Position numbers and translations under genes: made by a program. This document shows, piece after piece, positions 61,669 to 64,000 of a stretch of DNA of 64,000 nucleotides. The DNA lies in contig NZ_JAHYCA010000002.1 in the NCBI RefSeq assembly GCF_019430905.1, positions 372,001-436,000 on the forward strand, written 5' to 3'. Under the pieces are notes generated by a model. The model was not told where the DNA came from. It was given only the letters and a program-made list of their open reading frames with translations, and ran no database searches. The first letter of the stretch is position 1. Every line of letters starts with the position of its first letter. This stretch comes from Billgrantia antri (lineage in GTDB: Bacteria; Pseudomonadota; Gammaproteobacteria; Pseudomonadales; Halomonadaceae).

Positions 61669-63002
61669 CGCCCCCCGAGATCGACCTCGAGGCGCTGCTG
61701 CCGCGGCTGGGCGCGCGGCTGGAAGATGCCCAACTGCGCCCGGTGCACGGTCGGGTACGGCGCATTCGCGGCCTGCTGGTGCATGCCAGCGTCGACGGCA
61801 CCGGCATCGGTGAGCTGTGCTACCTGCGCGACCCGTTAAGCGGGCGTCACGTCGCCGCCGAGGTGATCGGCTTCGAGGAGGAGCACGCCATTCTCTCGCC
61901 CATCGGCGACCTCCAGGGCATGTCCACCCGGGCCGAGGTGATCGCTACCGGGGGGCCGCAGGGCGTGCCGGTGGGGGAGGCGCTACTGGGGCGGGTGATC
62001 AGCCCACTGGGCACCTTCATCGATGCCGCACCGGAGCGCGAAATTGATACCCTGCGCATCTGCCCCGTGCATGCCGAGCCCCCAACCCCCCTGGCGCGAC
62101 AGCTGATCCAGCATCCGCTGGCGCTGGGCATTCGCGCCATCGACGGCCTGTTGACCGTGGCACGTGGCCAGCGCGTCGGCATCTTCGGCGAGCCTGGGGT
62201 GGGCAAGTCGTCGCTGCTCTCCGCCATCGTGCGCGGCAGCGAGGCGGAGGTCATCGTGCTGGGGTTGGTCGGCGAACGTGGCCGCGAAGTGCGCGAGCTG
62301 CTGGACGTGCAGCTCGATGCAAGGGCCCGCCAGCGCACGGTCTGCGTGGTGGCCACGTCCGATCGCCCGGCCATCGAACGGGCGCGGGCCGCGATGGTCG
62401 CCACCACCGTGGCGGAACACTTCCGCGACCAGGGGCGCGACGTCCTGCTGCTGGTCGACAGCATCACCCGTTTTGCCCGGGCCCAGCGCGAGATCGGCCT
62501 GGCCGCCGGCGAGCCGCCAACCCGACGCGGCTACCCGCCTTCGCTCTTCGCCGCCTTGCCACGCCTGCTGGAGCGGGCGGGACCGGGGGCCCACGGAAGC
62601 ATCACCGCGCTCTATACCGTGCTCACCGAGGGCGACGGCAGCCTCGATCCGGTCGCCGAGGAGACACGGGCCATTCTCGACGGCCATATCGTACTCAGCG
62701 CCGACCTGGCCAAGCGCGACCACTTTCCGGCCATCGACGTCCTCGCCAGCCGCAGCCGCCTGATGGATGCCGTCATCTCGAACGAGCAGCGCCGCAACGC
62801 CGGTCGAATTCGCGATCTGCTGGCACGACATCGCGACGTCGAGCTGCTGCTTCAGGTCGGTGAGTACCGTGAGGGCAACGATCCCCTTACCGACGAGGCG
62901 GTTGCCAGGCATGCCGCCATCGAAGCCTTCCTTCGCCAGAGCGAGAAGGAACACAACAACTTCGAGGAAACCTTGAAACGCATGGATGAACTGCTGTCAT
63001 GA
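61665..63002 (+). CDS. sctN: T3SS ATPase SctN
   Basis: A 445-residue F1-type ATPase that strips chaperones and unfolds substrates. Walker A GEPGVGKS is at 175-182, Walker B VLLLVDSITRFA near 260, and the T3SS-specific ARAQREIGLAAGEPPTRRGY follows. Length is that of YscN/HrcN. Joined to sctL and sctO by ATGA overlaps. It distinguishes the locus from a flagellar one only together with SctC/D/J neighbours. Confidence 0.97.
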   Translation: MTPPEIDLEALLPRLGARLEDAQLRPVHGRVRRIRGLLVHASVDGTGIGELCYLRDPLSGRHVAAEVIGFEEEHAILSPIGDLQGMSTRAEVIATGGPQGVPVGEALLGRVISPLGTFIDAAPEREIDTLRICPVHAEPPTPLARQLIQHPLALGIRAIDGLLTVARGQRVGIFGEPGVGKSSLLSAIVRGSEAEVIVLGLVGERGREVRELLDVQLDARARQRTVCVVATSDRPAIERARAAMVATTVAEHFRDQGRDVLLLVDSITRFARAQREIGLAAGEPPTRRGYPPSLFAALPRLLERAGPGAHGSITALYTVLTEGDGSLDPVAEETRAILDGHIVLSADLAKRDHFPAIDVLASRSRLMDAVISNEQRRNAGRIRDLLARHRDVELLLQVGEYREGNDPLTDEAVARHAAIEAFLRQSEKEHNNFEETLKRMDELLS

Positions 63003-63487
63003 CCGATCGATTCCGTCTCGAGCAACTCATGGCGCTGCGTGAACGGCGCGAACGTCTGGCCGAGGCCGCCCTAGTGGCGCAGCAGCGGCGCTGCCGGGAC
63101 GAGGCGCACCGCATCGATGAGCTCGACCTCACCCTGGCGCGCGAGCAGAGCGACTTCGACCGGCTAGAGCAGGCGTGGTTCGAGGCGGCGGAGGGGACGA
63201 CGCTGTCGCCCGCGGAGCTGGAGCAGGCGCGCCAGGCCATCGAGGATCATCAGTGCCGCCAGGCCGAGCTGGCCGATGCGTGTGCGCTGGCAAAAAGGGA
63301 GCGGTGCCGGCTGCTCGAGGAGTGTGCCCGGCAGGCCGAGGTCTGGAGGCAGCGTTCTCATGCCCGAGAGGCGCTGGGGAGGCTGGTCGAACGTCGCCGC
63401 GGCGACGTTCGCATCGTGCAGGAGGGGCGCCTCGAGGCGGACCTCGAGGACACCTTTCCGCGCGGAGGCTCGGAATGGCGGAGCTAG
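62999..63487 (+). CDS. sctO: T3SS central stalk protein SctO (YscO/FliJ-like)
   Basis: A 162-residue, almost fully helical coiled-coil protein (RFRLEQLMALRERRERLAEA; LEQARQAIEDHQCRQAELAD), fitting SctO in size, composition and position after sctN. The stalk couples the ATPase to SctV. The GTP-free acidic/basic pattern is the only evidence apart from context. It overlaps sctQ by 13 bases. Confidence 0.88.
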   Translation: MTDRFRLEQLMALRERRERLAEAALVAQQRRCRDEAHRIDELDLTLAREQSDFDRLEQAWFEAAEGTTLSPAELEQARQAIEDHQCRQAELADACALAKRERCRLLEECARQAEVWRQRSHAREALGRLVERRRGDVRIVQEGRLEADLEDTFPRGGSEWRS

Positions 63488-64000
63488 ACCTAATGCCGGA
63501 GGCGGGGCGGCAGGGCTCGGTGGCAGGGGGCAAGGTCGTGGCCGCGCGTCTGCCCCGGTACGCGCCGGAGCAGGTGGCCATGCTCAACGCTCTGCATTGC
63601 CCGCGCCCGGCACTTGCGCTCTCCCTGGGCGGGCGGGCGCTGCGGTTGCGCATCGTCCCGGAAACCGAGCCACCCTCCTTGCCCGTGGCACTGGGGCTAT
63701 CGATAGGCGGCGCCTCGGCGCTGCTGCAGCTCTGCCATGACAGCCTGGCGCTGTTGTCGGATCGCCTGGCGCTGCGCGCTGGGCTGGCGACGTGCGAGCC
63801 CGACCTCATGGCGCTGTGGCTGGAGTACGCCCTGCTGGAGTGGCTCGAGCCCCTGGAAGCACGACTGGGCGTTGCCGTGCACCTAGATGCGGCGCTCCCC
63901 GCGGCCGAGGAGCTCGCGGCCATGCGCTTGACCCTGTCCCTGATGGCCGACGGGGACGCCGGCCATCTGCGCTTGTCGTTGGGCACCGCCGCCATGCGGG
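63475..64000 (+). CDS. sctQ: T3SS cytoplasmic ring protein SctQ, partial (runs off the window)
   Basis: An open frame from ATG 63475 to the window end (175 codons) without a stop. The deduced start MAELDLMPEAGRQGSVAGG and segments LCHDSLALLSDRLALRAG and MALWLEYALLEWLEP match the N-terminal part of SctQ/RhcQ; the C-terminal SpoA domains would lie beyond the window. The gene starts inside sctO. SctR, S, T and U are expected downstream. Confidence 0.85.
   Translation, partial: MAELDLMPEAGRQGSVAGGKVVAARLPRYAPEQVAMLNALHCPRPALALSLGGRALRLRIVPETEPPSLPVALGLSIGGASALLQLCHDSLALLSDRLALRAGLATCEPDLMALWLEYALLEWLEPLEARLGVAVHLDAALPAAEELAAMRLTLSLMADGDAGHLRLSLGTAAMR

Noticed and set aside
53247-63487. Flagellar export cluster instead of a T3SS
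   Set aside because: Secretin parts, SctD, lipoprotein SctJ with C-terminal span, SctK and a CpaC-type pore are present, and no flagellar rod, hook or ring genes are seen.

Overview
The window looks like chromosomal DNA of a high-GC gammaproteobacterium, most likely a Halomonas-type (Halomonadaceae) environmental or halophilic bacterium. This rests on overall protein style, TRAP and tripartite-tricarboxylate (TTT) importers, many LysR regulators divergent from the enzymes they probably control, and a trpBA operon divergent from a TrpI-like LysR gene. No rRNA, tRNA, CRISPR array or insertion sequence was recognised.

Layout. 1-16.4 kb: accessory metabolism and regulation (SDR oxidoreductase, Ada, NAD(P)-binding protein, five LysR genes counting the one at 14.8 kb, YrhK-like protein, Lrp/MFS pair, a TTT importer operon with a PrpF/GalD-type isomerase, aldo/keto reductase, azoreductase, LysE exporter). 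16.4-19.5 kb: trpA, trpB and a divergent TrpI-like regulator. 19.6-23.9 kb: the large helicase gene lhr, broken by one in-frame TAG. 23.9-24.1 kb: a 52-residue membrane protein on the minus strand with a strong SD and its own terminator. 24.6-29.9 kb: TRAP transporter dctPQM followed by a cache-domain histidine kinase and a NarL-type response regulator. 30-43.7 kb: FMN reductase, endonuclease IV, diguanylate cyclase, MocR regulator, acetyltransferase/PaiB cluster, an Ada-AlkA fusion with ogt, MarR/EamA, nitroreductase, cupin, azoreductase, LysR.

43.7-64 kb is the remarkable part: a 2297-residue protein with three N-terminal long repeats, 24 in-phase octapeptide repeats and a C-terminal LysM domain, followed by a type III secretion system (T3SS). 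The T3SS reads sctD, sctX-like, sctY-like, sctV, a Tad/CpaC-type secretin (sctC2), a CpaD-like lipoprotein, a TadD-like TPR lipoprotein (opposite strand), a secretin N-domain-only protein (sctC1), a small needle candidate, sctI-like, sctJ, sctK, sctL, sctN, sctO and the start of sctQ, which runs off the window. The secretin is split in two, as in rhizobial RhcC1/RhcC2, and its pore part looks like a pilus secretin accompanied by other Tad parts, whereas sctX/sctY are hallmarks of Ysc systems. SctRSTU, translocators and a dedicated regulator are not in the window.

The T3SS genes are tightly coupled (ATGA or longer overlaps at most junctions), so they should be co-expressed. SctD/J form the inner rings, SctC1+C2 the outer-membrane passage, SctV the export gate, SctN/L/O/K/Q the cytoplasmic sorting and ATPase complex, and SctI plus the small proteins are candidates for rod and needle. 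The giant protein upstream is a candidate substrate, but this is inference from position and architecture only.
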